Source: Clostridiaceae bacterium BRH_c20a
Lineage (GTDB): Bacteria > Bacillota > Peptococcia > Peptococcales > BICA1-8
DNA: 33,890 nt
NCBI GenBank assembly: GCA_000961765.1
Contig: LADT01000038.1
Span: 1-33,890, forward strand
Reading direction: 5' to 3'
Below, in pieces: positions 1 to 9,485 of the stretch. Position numbers and translations under genes: made by a program. Position 1 is the first letter of the stretch, and the number at the start of each line of letters is the position of its first letter. Below the pieces are notes generated by a model, which had not been told where the DNA came from, did no database searches, and was given only the letters and a program-made list of their open reading frames with translations.

Positions 1-8
1 ACTACGTA

Positions 9-40
9 AGATCCTTCGCTATCGCTCAGGATGACAAGCT
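9..40. repeat. Dispersed GTCATCCTGAGCG-type repeat, copy 1
   Basis: These 32 bases are the reverse complement of 25741-25772 with a single mismatch. The core on the opposite strand reads GTCATCCTGAGCGA followed by TAGCGAAGGATC. Words of this kind recur between genes in many bacterial genomes. The copy lies at the window edge, so its left boundary cannot be seen. Confidence 0.75.
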
Positions 41-166
41 TGGTTATTTGCCATATTGCTTAACTTTTTCAGTGCCCTCCTATTTCGGGTGCGTTCCTTT
101 TCCTGTTATAAAATCTATTCTTAACACCTATAATATTACAGTAGGTATTATGGGGAGTGGTTAAGG

Positions 167-2365
167 TTGAGATTTTTCAGAGTAACAAGGATAATTTTGC
201 TGATAGTATTGATCTTAATGCTATCTGAAAGTCCTTTTCAATCCCAGGCAGCGGAGACTTATACAAAGAAGGATAACTCAAAGTCAGCTATACTAATCAT
301 TTTAGACCGGATTAACATCGAGGATATATATGGTGGAGAATATCCTAATATAAAAAAACTTGCCGAAATAGGTACTAAAGGCTTGATGAATATTAGAACT
401 GCAGTTAGATATAATCCCGCAAACGGTTATCTTACTATAGGAGCAGGTACTAGAGCAGTTGTTCCAAGTGATGGCGGTAAGGCTTATAGCTTTTCGGAAG
501 TTGTAGAGGGAGAAAAAGCAGGTATAATATATGAAAACATTACGGGGGTAAAGCCATTAAACGGCAGTGTGTTGGTATTGGATATTCCTAGCATAATTGC
601 CGAAAATAAAAAACAGGACTATGAAATTATACCGGGACTTTTGGGAGACACCCTTAAAAAAAATGATATTAATGTGACCCTCCTAGGTGATGCTGATACC
701 TCAAAGGAAAAGGGACGATTAGCTGCCCTAGTTGGTATGGATTCTTTAGGCATGGTAAAAAGAGGTGAGATTGGTCAGTCGTTTACTATTAGAGATATAG
801 AAAGCTCCTATTTGGTGAAAACTGATTATCATAAACTTTTAGAAGCATTTGGAGAATACAAGGGGTCAAGCCAAGATGGCTTATTGATAATTCAACTAGG
901 AGATACGACCAGAGCAGATAACTACCAAAGTTTTGTATTAGAAGGTCGGAAGGAGTTATTAAGAAGAAAGGCCATAGCAGAAGCTGATAATTTTATTGGT
1001 ATGGTATTAAAAGAAATTGATTTACAAAAGGATTTATTACTGGTAGTGACCCCTTACCCCTCTCAAGCCGGATATAATGAAAAGAATTTGCTTACTCCCT
1101 TTTTTATGGCGGGACCCCATCTAAACACTGGTTTGGCTTTTTCAGCCACAACTCGCAGGGAAGGAATCATAGCTAATATTGATGTAGCTCCAACCATTCT
1201 GACTTTTTTTGGAGTGAAGGTCCCTGAGTTGATGATAGGTTATCCAATAGTAAGCAAAGCTTCTTTCGAAGGCATACAAAAACTTTATGAGATGAACCAA
1301 CAGATCCAGAGTACCTTTGTTCAAAGGGCATATATTATTAAACCCTTTGTTGGCCTTCAAATTATTGTGTCCCTAAGCTTTTTACTGGTATTTTTTTTCA
1401 AAAAGCGGTGGCTTAATGTAATCAGACCATTTATTCTTGCTAGTTTGGCAGTACCATTTATTTTATTAATACTTTCTTTATTTTCCTCTAACAGCCTGTT
1501 AGCTAACTATTTTTGGCTAATTCTTTTTATGATTTTTTTTACAATCCTTATTACTTTTGTTTTTAGAGATACGTTAAGTGCAATAGCTTTTATTTCTTTA
1601 ATTACCGCCTTTTCAATATTACTTGACTTATTTCAAGGTGCACCTTTAATGAAAGTATCTTCCTTAAGCTATGACCCTATCGGTGGTTCCCGTTATTATG
1701 GTTTAGGGAATGAATACATGGGGGTTCTAATAAGTACGTTAACAATAGGCTTGATGGCTATCCTGGATAAATACAAAGCCGGAAAAAGGGAGTACCTAGT
1801 AATTACCTTAATTTTTTCGGCAGCATTTTATTTAATATTATCTCCGGACTATGGTAGTAATGTAGGTGGAACCATAAGTGCATTTGGTGCTTTTACAGTA
1901 ACCCTTTTACTAGCCCTAGGTGTTAAAGTCAGATGGTGGCATCTCTTGTTTATAGTCTTAGGGATATTTTTAGCTTTACTAGTTCTATTTTTTTTCATAA
2001 GCCCTAAGACTTCGCCTAGCCATATTAGCAAAACTGTAGAGCTCATACAGACTAGAGGCTGGCAATCCTTAGCATTAATTTTTGGCAGGAAATTAGCCAT
2101 GAATTATAAACTGCTAAAATATACTGTCTGGACTAGGGCATTATTAACATCCATAGTCGTATTAGTAGCTCTCTTATATAAACCGCCCTATCTAATAAAG
2201 ATCATATTTAAAAAATACAGATTTCTTTATAGTGGTTTTATAGGTACCGGTGTCGGGTGCCTTTTAGCATTGTTTTTTAATGATTCCGGTATTGTAGCAG
2301 CGGCAACTATGATGATTTTTATAGCTCTACCAGTACTGCTTCTGGTAATAGATGAAAGCAACTAG
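167..2365 (+). CDS. Membrane protein with extracytoplasmic alkaline-phosphatase-like domain
   Basis: The 732-residue protein has an N-terminal signal or anchor segment (about residues 5-28). An extracytoplasmic domain of the alkaline phosphatase/phosphoglyceromutase superfamily follows (about 38-380), and then roughly nine or ten membrane helices run to the C-terminus. The domain call rests on ILDRI near residue 45, GYLTIGAGTRA near 90, LGDTTRADNY near 245, and the IDVAPTILTFFGV segment near 345 that is typical of sulfatase/AlkP folds. The start is TTG at 167, preceded by GGGGAG; no better ATG lies upstream. The gene stands alone between repeat-rich spacers. Substrate and reaction are not known. 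A role in envelope polymer or lipid phosphate chemistry is only an inference from the topology. Confidence 0.8.
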   Translation: MRFFRVTRIILLIVLILMLSESPFQSQAAETYTKKDNSKSAILIILDRINIEDIYGGEYPNIKKLAEIGTKGLMNIRTAVRYNPANGYLTIGAGTRAVVPSDGGKAYSFSEVVEGEKAGIIYENITGVKPLNGSVLVLDIPSIIAENKKQDYEIIPGLLGDTLKKNDINVTLLGDADTSKEKGRLAALVGMDSLGMVKRGEIGQSFTIRDIESSYLVKTDYHKLLEAFGEYKGSSQDGLLIIQLGDTTRADNYQSFVLEGRKELLRRKAIAEADNFIGMVLKEIDLQKDLLLVVTPYPSQAGYNEKNLLTPFFMAGPHLNTGLAFSATTRREGIIANIDVAPTILTFFGVKVPELMIGYPIVSKASFEGIQKLYEMNQQIQSTFVQRAYIIKPFVGLQIIVSLSFLLVFFFKKRWLNVIRPFILASLAVPFILLILSLFSSNSLLANYFWLILFMIFFTILITFVFRDTLSAIAFISLITAFSILLDLFQGAPLMKVSSLSYDPIGGSRYYGLGNEYMGVLISTLTIGLMAILDKYKAGKREYLVITLIFSAAFYLILSPDYGSNVGGTISAFGAFTVTLLLALGVKVRWWHLLFIVLGIFLALLVLFFFISPKTSPSHISKTVELIQTRGWQSLALIFGRKLAMNYKLLKYTVWTRALLTSIVVLVALLYKPPYLIKIIFKKYRFLYSGFIGTGVGCLLALFFNDSGIVAAATMMIFIALPVLLLVIDESN

Positions 2366-2440
2366 GAATTTTATATATTATTGCAGGAAAGAAGAGGTAA
2401 AATGTAGTAATTAATGCTCATGGGCTATACAGTATGTCTG

Positions 2441-2570
2441 TGCTACAGTGCTACAGTTCTACAGTTCTACAGAAAAACCGACCATGGACCAGACGATAGA
2501 CGATAGACGATAGACGATAGTCGATAGTCCATAGTCAATAGTCCATAGCCCATAGCCCAAGTCAATAGTC
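2441..2570. repeat. Octamer and heptamer tandem arrays upstream of asnS
   Basis: An octamer array (CTACAGTG/CTACAGTT, about 2441-2472) is followed by heptamers GACGATA and TAGTCCA/TAGCCCA (about 2491-2570). Related arrays occur at 16985-17039, 17139-17157, 20435-20463, 23292-23376 and 25029-25070. This spacer of about 245 bases shows no T-box or other leader element for asnS. Confidence 0.8.
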
Positions 2571-2611
2571 TTATTACCAGCCACCAGCCATTAAAACAAA
2601 GGGGGATATTT

Positions 2612-4003
2612 ATGCAAAAAGCAGTTGTTAAAGAAATTTATAGAGAAACAGAGAAGTTTATTCAGAAAAGGATAAAAGTATCCGGTTGGGTACGAACCAT
2701 TAGGTCCTCTAAAGCTTTCGGCTTTATTGAATTAAATGATGGGACATTTTTTAAAAATTTACAGATTGTCTTTGAAGAAGACCTGACTAACTTTTTAGAA
2801 ATAACGAAGATTAACATAAGCTCGGCTATTACTGTAGAAGGTATTCTAGTGGAGTCGCCGGGAGCAAACCAGGCTTTTGAATTAAAGGCAGAGAGAATAG
2901 AGGTTGTGGGGCCGTGTGATGCTGATTACCCACTACAAAAGAAAAGGCACTCCTTGGAATACTTGCGGACGATAGCCCATTTAAGACCTCGGACAAATAC
3001 ATTTGCCGCAGTATTTAGAGTGCGCTCCTTAGTTGCTTATGCAATCCATAAGTTTTTTCAGGAAAAAGGATTTGTGTACGTCCATACACCAATAATTACC
3101 GGTAGTGATGCTGAAGGTGCAGGAGAAATGTTTAGGGTAACTACTTTTGATATTGATAAGCCTCCCCACAATGAGCAAGGCGCCATTGACTTTACCAGGG
3201 ACTTTTTTGGTAAAGAGACAAACCTTACAGTGAGCGGTCAGCTTAATGTAGAAACTTATTGCATGGCTTTTAAAAATGTCTACACTTTTGGACCTACCTT
3301 CCGAGCGGAAAATTCCAATACTGCCCGTCATGCTGCGGAGTTTTGGATGATTGAGCCTGAGATTGCTTTTGCTGATTTGAGAGATAATATGGATCTAGCC
3401 GAAGAAATGATTAAATACATAATAAAATTCGCCTTAGAAAATGCTCCAGAGGAAATGGAATTTTTCAACAAGTTTATTGATAAAGAGTTGTTCACTAAAT
3501 TAGAAAATGTAGTAAACTCTAACTTTGAACATGTGTCATATACAAAGGCTATAGAAATTCTCGAAAATGCTCAAGAGAGCTTTGAGTATCCAGTGAGGTG
3601 GGGTAATGACCTGCAAACAGAGCATGAAAGATATCTTACAGAAAAATATTTTAAAAAGCCTGTTTTTGTTTCTGATTATCCCAAGGAGATCAAGGCCTTT
3701 TATATGAGGATGAATGATGACAATAAGACAGTAGCTGCCATGGATTTATTGGTCCCCGGAGTTGGTGAAATAATTGGCGGCAGTCAGCGGGAAGAAAGGT
3801 ATGATCTATTAGAAAAAAGGATAAATGAGATGGGGCTCCATAAAGAGGATTATTGGTGGTATATGGAATTAAGAAAATATGGTGGTACTAAACATGCAGG
3901 CTATGGCCTAGGATTTGAAAGGGCTATTATGTATTTGACAGGCATGTCTAACATTAGAGATGTGATAGCTTTTCCACGTACAACAAAAAATGCTGATTTT
4001 TAA
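2612..4003 (+). CDS. asnS: Asparaginyl-tRNA synthetase
   Basis: This cytoplasmic class IIb aminoacyl-tRNA synthetase charges tRNA-Asn with asparagine using ATP. Its 463 residues match the usual bacterial length. An OB-fold anticodon-binding domain occupies about residues 15-110 and the class II catalytic core follows. Visible signatures are [15 protein letters not shown] near 165, motif 2 ([21 protein letters not shown], about 230-250) and motif 3 ([13 protein letters not shown] near 435). The ending PRTTKNADF is typical of AsnRS. The ATG at 2612 follows GGGGG at good spacing. An amidase gene starts 34 bases downstream and may be co-transcribed. No T-box leader is present upstream, which is notable for a synthetase gene in this phylum. 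Confidence 0.97.
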   Translation: MQKAVVKEIYRETEKFIQKRIKVSGWVRTIRSSKAFGFIELNDGTFFKNLQIVFEEDLTNFLEITKINISSAITVEGILVESPGANQAFELKAERIEVVGPCDADYPLQKKRHSLEYLRTIAHLRPRTNTFAAVFRVRSLVAYAIHKFFQEKGFVYVHTPIITGSDAEGAGEMFRVTTFDIDKPPHNEQGAIDFTRDFFGKETNLTVSGQLNVETYCMAFKNVYTFGPTFRAENSNTARHAAEFWMIEPEIAFADLRDNMDLAEEMIKYIIKFALENAPEEMEFFNKFIDKELFTKLENVVNSNFEHVSYTKAIEILENAQESFEYPVRWGNDLQTEHERYLTEKYFKKPVFVSDYPKEIKAFYMRMNDDNKTVAAMDLLVPGVGEIIGGSQREERYDLLEKRINEMGLHKEDYWWYMELRKYGGTKHAGYGLGFERAIMYLTGMSNIRDVIAFPRTTKNADF

Positions 4004-4037
4004 TACAGATAATTTCAGTTATTTAGGGGGTCTTTTT

Positions 4038-5345
4038 ATGTATATTAAAGAAATTTCATTAGCTCAATTAGCGGCTTCTTTAAAAAGCGGGCATAAGAAT
4101 ATATTTGACTATATTAATGAAACCTGTGACTTAATAGATGATGTAGAACCTTATTTAAATGCTCTATTACCTGAGCCTGAACGTCGTAAGCGCTTGTTGA
4201 AAGAGGCCCAAGACTTAGAAAATAAATTCCCTAATCCTGATAAAAGACCGGCTTTATATGGAGTTTTAACAGGTATTAAGGATATCTTTAGTGTAGAAGG
4301 GTTTGCTACCCAAGCGGGTTCGAAGCTTCCCGGAGAGCTTTTTTCAGCTCCAGAAGCTCAGAGCGTGAAGTTAATAAAACAGGCGGGGGCGCTCATTTTG
4401 GGTAAGACTGTAACAACTGAGTTTGCATACTTCCATCCAGGTCCTACCCGTAACCCCCACAACCTAGAGCACACACCCGGAGGATCAAGCAGCGGCTCCG
4501 CTGCAGCTGTTGCCGCAGGTTTTTGTCCTTTAGCTTTTGGTACCCAGACTATTGGTTCGGTAATTCGTCCTGCTGCATATTGTGGCATTATCGGCTTTAA
4601 GCCAAGCTATAACCGTATTCCTGCAGAAGGCCTAGTGTATTTTTCCATGACCTCTGATCATGTGGGTCTCTTTACCCAGGATATAGAAGGTATGAATCTG
4701 GCGGCTTCTGTTTTATGTACCGATTGGCAGACAATTATTACTGCAAAGGAGAGATTGCCAGTTGTGGGTGTTCCTGAGGGTCCATATCTTGAACAGGCAA
4801 CTCCCGAAGCTTTAGCTGCCTTTGAACAGCAGATTAAATTTTTAGAAACTAAAGGTTATGAGATAAAGCGGGTAGGGGTTTTGGAAAATATAGGTGATAT
4901 AAACGACAGACACAGAAGTTTAGGAGCGGCGGAAATGGCTCAAGTCCATAGGTTATGGTATCAAAAATACAAAACTCTCTATAGTGGCCATTCGGCTCAA
5001 GTCTATGAAAAGGGTGAAAAAGTTACGGATCAAGAACTAGCCCAACTCCAAACTAAAGGTTTAGAGCTACGAGAGAGCCTTGCTAATAGTATGGCTCAAG
5101 CAGGAATAGACCTATGGATAAGCCCAGCAGCAACTGATTGGGCACCACGGGGTCTTGATTCAACAGGTAATCCCATAATGAATCTGCCCTGGACCCATGC
5201 CGGTATGCCTGCTATTAGCCTGCCGGCAGGAAAGGCTGACAATGGACTTCCTTTAGGAATACAAGTTAGTGCTCTTTTCGGAGATGACGAAAGATTATTA
5301 TCCTGGTCTGATAACATTGTTAAAGTTTTACAGAATATAAGATGA
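4038..5345 (+). CDS. Amidase of the amidase-signature family
   Basis: The 435-residue protein belongs to the amidase-signature Ser-Ser-Lys hydrolases, which cleave carboxamides. The expected catalytic set is visible: Lys81 in GIKDIF, the serine-rich GGSSSGSA loop at residues 148-155, and nucleophile Ser174 in TIGSVIRPA, followed by GIIGFKPS. The ATG at 4038 is chosen because AGGGGG precedes it; an in-frame start at 3990 would overlap asnS and has no ribosome site. The position after asnS could suggest a GatA role, but no gatB or gatC lies nearby and the C-terminal half differs from GatA. A stand-alone amidase of unknown substrate is more likely. Confidence 0.9.
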   Translation: MYIKEISLAQLAASLKSGHKNIFDYINETCDLIDDVEPYLNALLPEPERRKRLLKEAQDLENKFPNPDKRPALYGVLTGIKDIFSVEGFATQAGSKLPGELFSAPEAQSVKLIKQAGALILGKTVTTEFAYFHPGPTRNPHNLEHTPGGSSSGSAAAVAAGFCPLAFGTQTIGSVIRPAAYCGIIGFKPSYNRIPAEGLVYFSMTSDHVGLFTQDIEGMNLAASVLCTDWQTIITAKERLPVVGVPEGPYLEQATPEALAAFEQQIKFLETKGYEIKRVGVLENIGDINDRHRSLGAAEMAQVHRLWYQKYKTLYSGHSAQVYEKGEKVTDQELAQLQTKGLELRESLANSMAQAGIDLWISPAATDWAPRGLDSTGNPIMNLPWTHAGMPAISLPAGKADNGLPLGIQVSALFGDDERLLSWSDNIVKVLQNIR

Positions 5346-5465
5346 ATATTTCAATAAAATTGGAAATGTTTTCTCGAAAAAGATAGGATATTATAAATAA
5401 ATAGCGAATAAGGATATAAATATTTCTATTATTCAAAGTTTTTAAAGTGGATAGGGGGATTTTGT

Positions 5466-7004
5466 TTGAACCGAAGAAATAAGATATTATTATTTCAGAC
5501 TGTTTTAATAATAATCCTCCTTGCCGTCTTTTTTTTCGGTATTATCATCTATAATCTAAATTATTTAAACCTAATACTGTTAATCTTTATGAACGTTATT
5601 ATTGGATTAGGAATTTTCAAATATAATCGAAGGAGTCAGGAAGTTTTACGAAGTGAAATTTCTCTGCAAGAAAAGGAAAAATATCTTAAAGAGCTGGAAA
5701 CTTTAAACGGTGAGCTTAAATCACAAAAAGATGCTTATGCCTCCTTGTGGGAGGAGACAGCTGTACTAAATACAGAGTTATATGAAAAAAACAAGAATAT
5801 TAGTGAGCAGAAACAATCTATTGAGGCTCTTTGGGAGGAATCAAATGCTCTTAATGAAGAGTTAATCCAAAAAAATAGCGAGCTCAGTACTTTAAATAAT
5901 AAGATACAACTGGAAAAAGAAAAGTTAATTATGATTAACGGCATCGGGGAACATATGATTTCATCATCTGATCTTGATGTTGCTTTAGTGAATATCGTAA
6001 ATGTAACAAGAAAGATATTAGATTTTCAGACAGTTCGCATCTTAAAATACAATCCTTCGGATAAAAGCTTGGAATTATTAACTTCCATTGGCTATCAACG
6101 GGATGTAAGTAATAAATTAAAAATTCCACTTCAAAAAGGTATATCTGGTTATGCAGCTCAAAATAGAGAAATTGTGTTAGTGAATGATGTAGCTAAAGAT
6201 GAAAGATATATTTGTGAGCTAAATGCAACAAAAGCGGAATTAGCTATTCCTCTTTTAGTAAAGGATGAGCTATTGGGAGTGCTTGATTTACAGAATAACC
6301 AGCCCTTTATCTATAAAAGTGAAGCAGACCAGCTTTTATTAAAAGTATTAGGCAGTAATATTGCAATGGTCTTAAAAAATCACCAATTAAGTGAACAAGC
6401 CCGACAGTATTTCTTAGATATAGTTGAAGCACTGATAGCAGCAATCGAAGTTAAGGATAGCTATACCTCCGGTCATTGTGAAAGGGTAAAAGAAATAGCC
6501 TTAGAGATAGGAAAATTGATGGAATTAGATAAACAGGATTTGGAGATCTTAGAGTTAGCAGCACTACTACATGATATAGGCAAGATAGGTCTGCCTGAAG
6601 GTATTTTAAATAAAAAAGGAAAATTAACAAAAGAAGAATATGAATTAGTAAAAAAACATCCTCTAATTGGTTATGCTATGCTAGATGGTATTTCTTCCTT
6701 GCAACGTATAAATAAAATAATACTTCAGCACCATGAGAGAGTAGATGGACAGGGTTACCCAAATAAATTAAATGGCAATGATATTGATATTTTAGCAAGA
6801 ATTTTGGCGGTGGCAGATGCGATTGATGCCATGACCTCTGTCCGTCCTTATCGCGCCATCCAAAGCAAAGGGTATGTTTTGGAGCAGCTAGAAATGTGTA
6901 GCGGGACCCAATTTGATCAAAAAATTGCTGCCATAGCAAAAATTATTGTGCTCAAGAGTATTCATGAGGATAAATGTAAGATAAATAATAGTGATGTAAG
7001 TTGA
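5466..7004 (+). CDS. Membrane-anchored GAF/HD-GYP signalling protein
   Basis: The 512-residue protein begins with two hydrophobic segments (about 8-28 and 31-50). A coiled coil follows (about 60-155) in which an LWEE...LNEEL-like block occurs twice. Then come a GAF sensor domain (about 165-300) and an HD-GYP domain (about 313-500). The HD pair is H369-D370 in LLHDIGKIG and the GYP triplet is residues 430-432 in HHERVDGQGYP, both intact. HD-GYP domains normally hydrolyse cyclic di-GMP, so a membrane-tethered, ligand-controlled phosphodiesterase is likely. No GGDEF domain is present. The start is TTG at 5466 behind AGGGGGA. The gene appears to be transcribed alone from an AT-rich leader. Confidence 0.9.
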   Translation: MNRRNKILLFQTVLIIILLAVFFFGIIIYNLNYLNLILLIFMNVIIGLGIFKYNRRSQEVLRSEISLQEKEKYLKELETLNGELKSQKDAYASLWEETAVLNTELYEKNKNISEQKQSIEALWEESNALNEELIQKNSELSTLNNKIQLEKEKLIMINGIGEHMISSSDLDVALVNIVNVTRKILDFQTVRILKYNPSDKSLELLTSIGYQRDVSNKLKIPLQKGISGYAAQNREIVLVNDVAKDERYICELNATKAELAIPLLVKDELLGVLDLQNNQPFIYKSEADQLLLKVLGSNIAMVLKNHQLSEQARQYFLDIVEALIAAIEVKDSYTSGHCERVKEIALEIGKLMELDKQDLEILELAALLHDIGKIGLPEGILNKKGKLTKEEYELVKKHPLIGYAMLDGISSLQRINKIILQHHERVDGQGYPNKLNGNDIDILARILAVADAIDAMTSVRPYRAIQSKGYVLEQLEMCSGTQFDQKIAAIAKIIVLKSIHEDKCKINNSDVS

Positions 7005-7086
7005 GGTTAATGTTGATGTAATTAGGGGCTTTCTCTGGAGAGTCCTTTTCTCTTACAAAGTATCAATATCTAAGGGAGATTTAAGG

Positions 7087-7647
7087 ATGGAACAATTATA
7101 TCTAGTAGCTGTACCAAAAACTTCGCTAATAGATTTAGCCCAAAGACTAAGAAATCAAATAAATGAAGCCTTTCAGATTTATGGAGATTTTCAACCGGCT
7201 TTTCACGTCACTGTGGAGGTAGTTAAAATTCAGGATAACATTGATTTAGATAAGGCTAAAGAAATAATAAGGCGAATCTCAAAGCAATTCAGCCCTTTTT
7301 CATTGGAAGTAACAGGTTTTGTCTTCTTCCCACCCCCTTATAAGGCAATTACCCTGGCAATTAATAAAAATAATGAGATTGAGATACTATCAGGATTAAT
7401 ATATGAAGCCTTGCGGGAACAAGGAATGATCGGGCGAGAAGATTTTCACAGTTGGAAATTTCACATCACTGTAGCCAGCCCCTTTGGTGCCAAAAGAGAA
7501 TGGAGTGCTGAAGAATTTAATGCCGCATATATGCTTGTTAAAGACGCGAAAATAAGTGGACAGTGCATTATCGATACATTGGAATTATGGAGACCTATTG
7601 TTACACCCACTGAGATGATAGCAGACATATTTTCATTAAAGGGATAA
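7087..7647 (+). CDS. 2'-5' RNA ligase / 2H phosphoesterase family protein
   Basis: This soluble 186-residue protein carries the two HxTx motifs that define the 2H phosphoesterase superfamily: HVTV at residues 40-43 and HITV at 126-129. They are separated by a hydrophobic stretch with the FPPPYKAI turn. LigT-like members act on 2'-5' linkages or cyclic phosphodiesters of RNA or nucleotides; the actual substrate here is unknown. The ATG at 7087 follows AAGGGAG and AAGG. The gene lies 82 bases after the HD-GYP gene and 126 bases before a histidine kinase, on the same strand. No partner gene points to a pathway. Confidence 0.85.
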   Translation: MEQLYLVAVPKTSLIDLAQRLRNQINEAFQIYGDFQPAFHVTVEVVKIQDNIDLDKAKEIIRRISKQFSPFSLEVTGFVFFPPPYKAITLAINKNNEIEILSGLIYEALREQGMIGREDFHSWKFHITVASPFGAKREWSAEEFNAAYMLVKDAKISGQCIIDTLELWRPIVTPTEMIADIFSLKG

Positions 7648-7773
7648 TTTTAAGAACGTAAATTTAAAAAAAACTTTAATAATATATAAATTTGTAATAA
7701 TGCCTTGATTAAAGGAATATTGTGACGATAAAAAGAATATTAATTTGTAAAGTGGTAGTTAGAGGTGATTTAT

Positions 7774-9324
7774 GTGCTAAATAGAAAACCTTTGTTACTT
7801 ATTATTATCTTTTTATTTATAATTTTGACCTATTTTATAACTTATGAAGATGCATATAAAGAAAGAGAGAGGATTATCGAAGGTAATCTTGGTATAACCT
7901 CTAATATTTCCAGTGATATTGATCAATTTATTAATACCTACTTTTTATCAATGGAAATTCTAGGGGGAATTGACGACCCTCCTTATGTTTTAAAATTCTT
8001 TGAAAGATATAAAAATGTAAGCTCATTTTTGGTTTTGGACCCTAGCGGGAAAATAGTGAATGAATTTCATAAGGAACTCAATAAGAAAGAACAAGATAAT
8101 CTATTCCATCGTTATCTTCTTCCTTATTTACAATATCCGTTAAGTGGTGAAAGATATGTTTCCAACTTAATTCAAAGCTCCGATATCAATGAAGAATTAA
8201 TCGCCTTGGCTTCACCTTTATATGATGCAGGAGGCAAGATTTCGGGGGCAGTATTTCTTACAATCAAAATAGATGTCTTTATCCCTCTCTTAAAAGACTA
8301 TAAGATTGGAAAAAATGGTTATGTTTTTATTCGGGATGGCGCTGGAAATACCATTTACCATCCACAATATGAATTGGTTAAGGCATTAAACTATAAATTT
8401 TTTGATATTCCCCTAATTCCTAGGTCTGATCATAAAATCCAGAAATCTTCATTTGATAATGAAATAAAATATGTAACGTACCGACCGATACAAAATGCGG
8501 ATTGGATGGTATTTATTATGCAGCCTATTGATGAGTACCAGAGTCCTATTTATCTTATTTGGATAAAAAACGGTACATTATTGTTATTGCTGTTTTTATT
8601 CGTATATATACTTTATCATCTCGGAAAAAAAGAAAAAAGGCTCCTGCAAACCCAACTTAATAATGAGCGACTTGAAGTGGTAGCTGAAATGGCTGCCGGT
8701 ATTGCCCACGAAATAAAAAATCCATTGGTGCCCATTAAAGGCTTTATCCAATTAGAAAAATTGAAAGCTTCTTCATCATTAGGTCAGGAAACAATTAGGC
8801 TTCTGTTAGGTGAGATTGATCGTATTGAAAGCATAATAAATGATTTTATGACATTAGCCAGAAACAATCAAACTCAGTATGGTCAGGTTAAACTCTTGGA
8901 GACGTTAAAAGATGTGCTTTCCTTAATGCAGGTTGAAGCAGATAATAAGGGTATCCAGCTAACATCAAATGTCAGTACTATCGCTGAGAAGTTAGTTGTT
9001 TACGGGGACGGCAATCATTTGACCCAGCTGTTTTTAAATATCATAAAAAATGCCATGGAGGCCTCAAAGAGTCAGGAGGTTGTCGATGTGCAAGTGAAAA
9101 TAGAATCTAAAGATATACGGATTACTATCAAAGACACTGGCCAGGGTATACCCATAGAAAATCTTAGAAAAATCGGTACTCCTTTTTATTCTACCAAAGA
9201 GCAGGGAACAGGCATGGGCTTAGCTATTTCCCAGAGGATTGTTAAAAACCATAAAGGTAGAATGGAGATTACTTCCCAGGAGAGCAAGGGAACTACCGTA
9301 GATATTTATTTGCCTACTATCTAA
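7774..9324 (+). CDS. Orphan sensor histidine kinase with extracytoplasmic Cache-like domain
   Basis: The 516-residue protein has a membrane helix (about 5-23), an extracytoplasmic sensor of double-Cache type (about 28-260), a second helix (about 265-285) and a short linker without an obvious HAMP. HisKA with phosphoacceptor His312 (AHEIKNPLVPIKGF) and HATPase_c follow. The latter has the N-box NIIKNAMEAS, DTGQGIP, and the F/G2 region FYSTKEQGTGMGLAIS. The GTG at 7774 is preferred because AGAGGTGA lies five bases upstream; the in-frame GTG at 7765 lies inside that ribosome site. No response regulator adjoins it. This is the arrangement of phosphorelay or sporulation kinases, but that role is an inference. 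Confidence 0.9.
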   Translation: MLNRKPLLLIIIFLFIILTYFITYEDAYKERERIIEGNLGITSNISSDIDQFINTYFLSMEILGGIDDPPYVLKFFERYKNVSSFLVLDPSGKIVNEFHKELNKKEQDNLFHRYLLPYLQYPLSGERYVSNLIQSSDINEELIALASPLYDAGGKISGAVFLTIKIDVFIPLLKDYKIGKNGYVFIRDGAGNTIYHPQYELVKALNYKFFDIPLIPRSDHKIQKSSFDNEIKYVTYRPIQNADWMVFIMQPIDEYQSPIYLIWIKNGTLLLLLFLFVYILYHLGKKEKRLLQTQLNNERLEVVAEMAAGIAHEIKNPLVPIKGFIQLEKLKASSSLGQETIRLLLGEIDRIESIINDFMTLARNNQTQYGQVKLLETLKDVLSLMQVEADNKGIQLTSNVSTIAEKLVVYGDGNHLTQLFLNIIKNAMEASKSQEVVDVQVKIESKDIRITIKDTGQGIPIENLRKIGTPFYSTKEQGTGMGLAISQRIVKNHKGRMEITSQESKGTTVDIYLPTI

Positions 9325-9348
9325 AATACCTGCTCTCGCAGGTATTTT
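9323..9348 (+). terminator. Hairpin terminator after the histidine kinase gene
   Basis: The arms AAAATACCTGC and GCAGGTATTTT are perfect, with loop TCTC, and begin inside the TAA stop codon. The 3' arm ends in TTTT. Confidence 0.8.
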
Positions 9349-9434
9349 AAGGCTAAGGTTTCGCTACATTTCATTCCGCTAGGTTAAGGTTAAGATTTAA
9401 TTTTTCCTTAGCCTCAACCTAAGCCTTAGCCTTA
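9349..9434. repeat. CTAGCGAAGCGAAA/CCTTAACC-family repeat
   Basis: The segment alternates AAGGTTTCGCTACATTTC-like and TTAGCC/TCAACC words. The same vocabulary recurs at 9951-9985, 12015-12070, 17059-17134, 17503-17612, 20390-20432 and 24810-25021. It has no coding content. Confidence 0.7.
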
Positions 9435-9455
9435 ATTGTTGCCCACTATTAGACT

Positions 9456-9482
9456 AAAAAAAACGCCCGAGGGCGTTTTTTT
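9456..9482 (-). terminator. Bidirectional terminator between the kinase and zinc-ribbon genes
   Basis: The core ACGCCC-GA-GGGCGT is flanked by A and T runs on both sides, so it can act in either direction. It lies four bases beyond the stop of the - strand zinc-ribbon gene. Confidence 0.85.
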
Positions 9483-9485
9483 AAA

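Noticed and set aside
2441-2570. CRISPR array
   Set aside because: The repeats are seven or eight bases in direct tandem with no unique spacers, and no cas genes are present.
2366-2611. A T-box or other riboswitch ahead of asnS
   Set aside because: The spacer is made of tandem repeats and lacks the T-box GGTACCGCG-like core or a terminator/antiterminator pair.
4038-5345. Amidase as GatA of a tRNA amidotransferase
   Set aside because: It follows asnS, but gatB and gatC are absent and the C-terminal half is not GatA-like.
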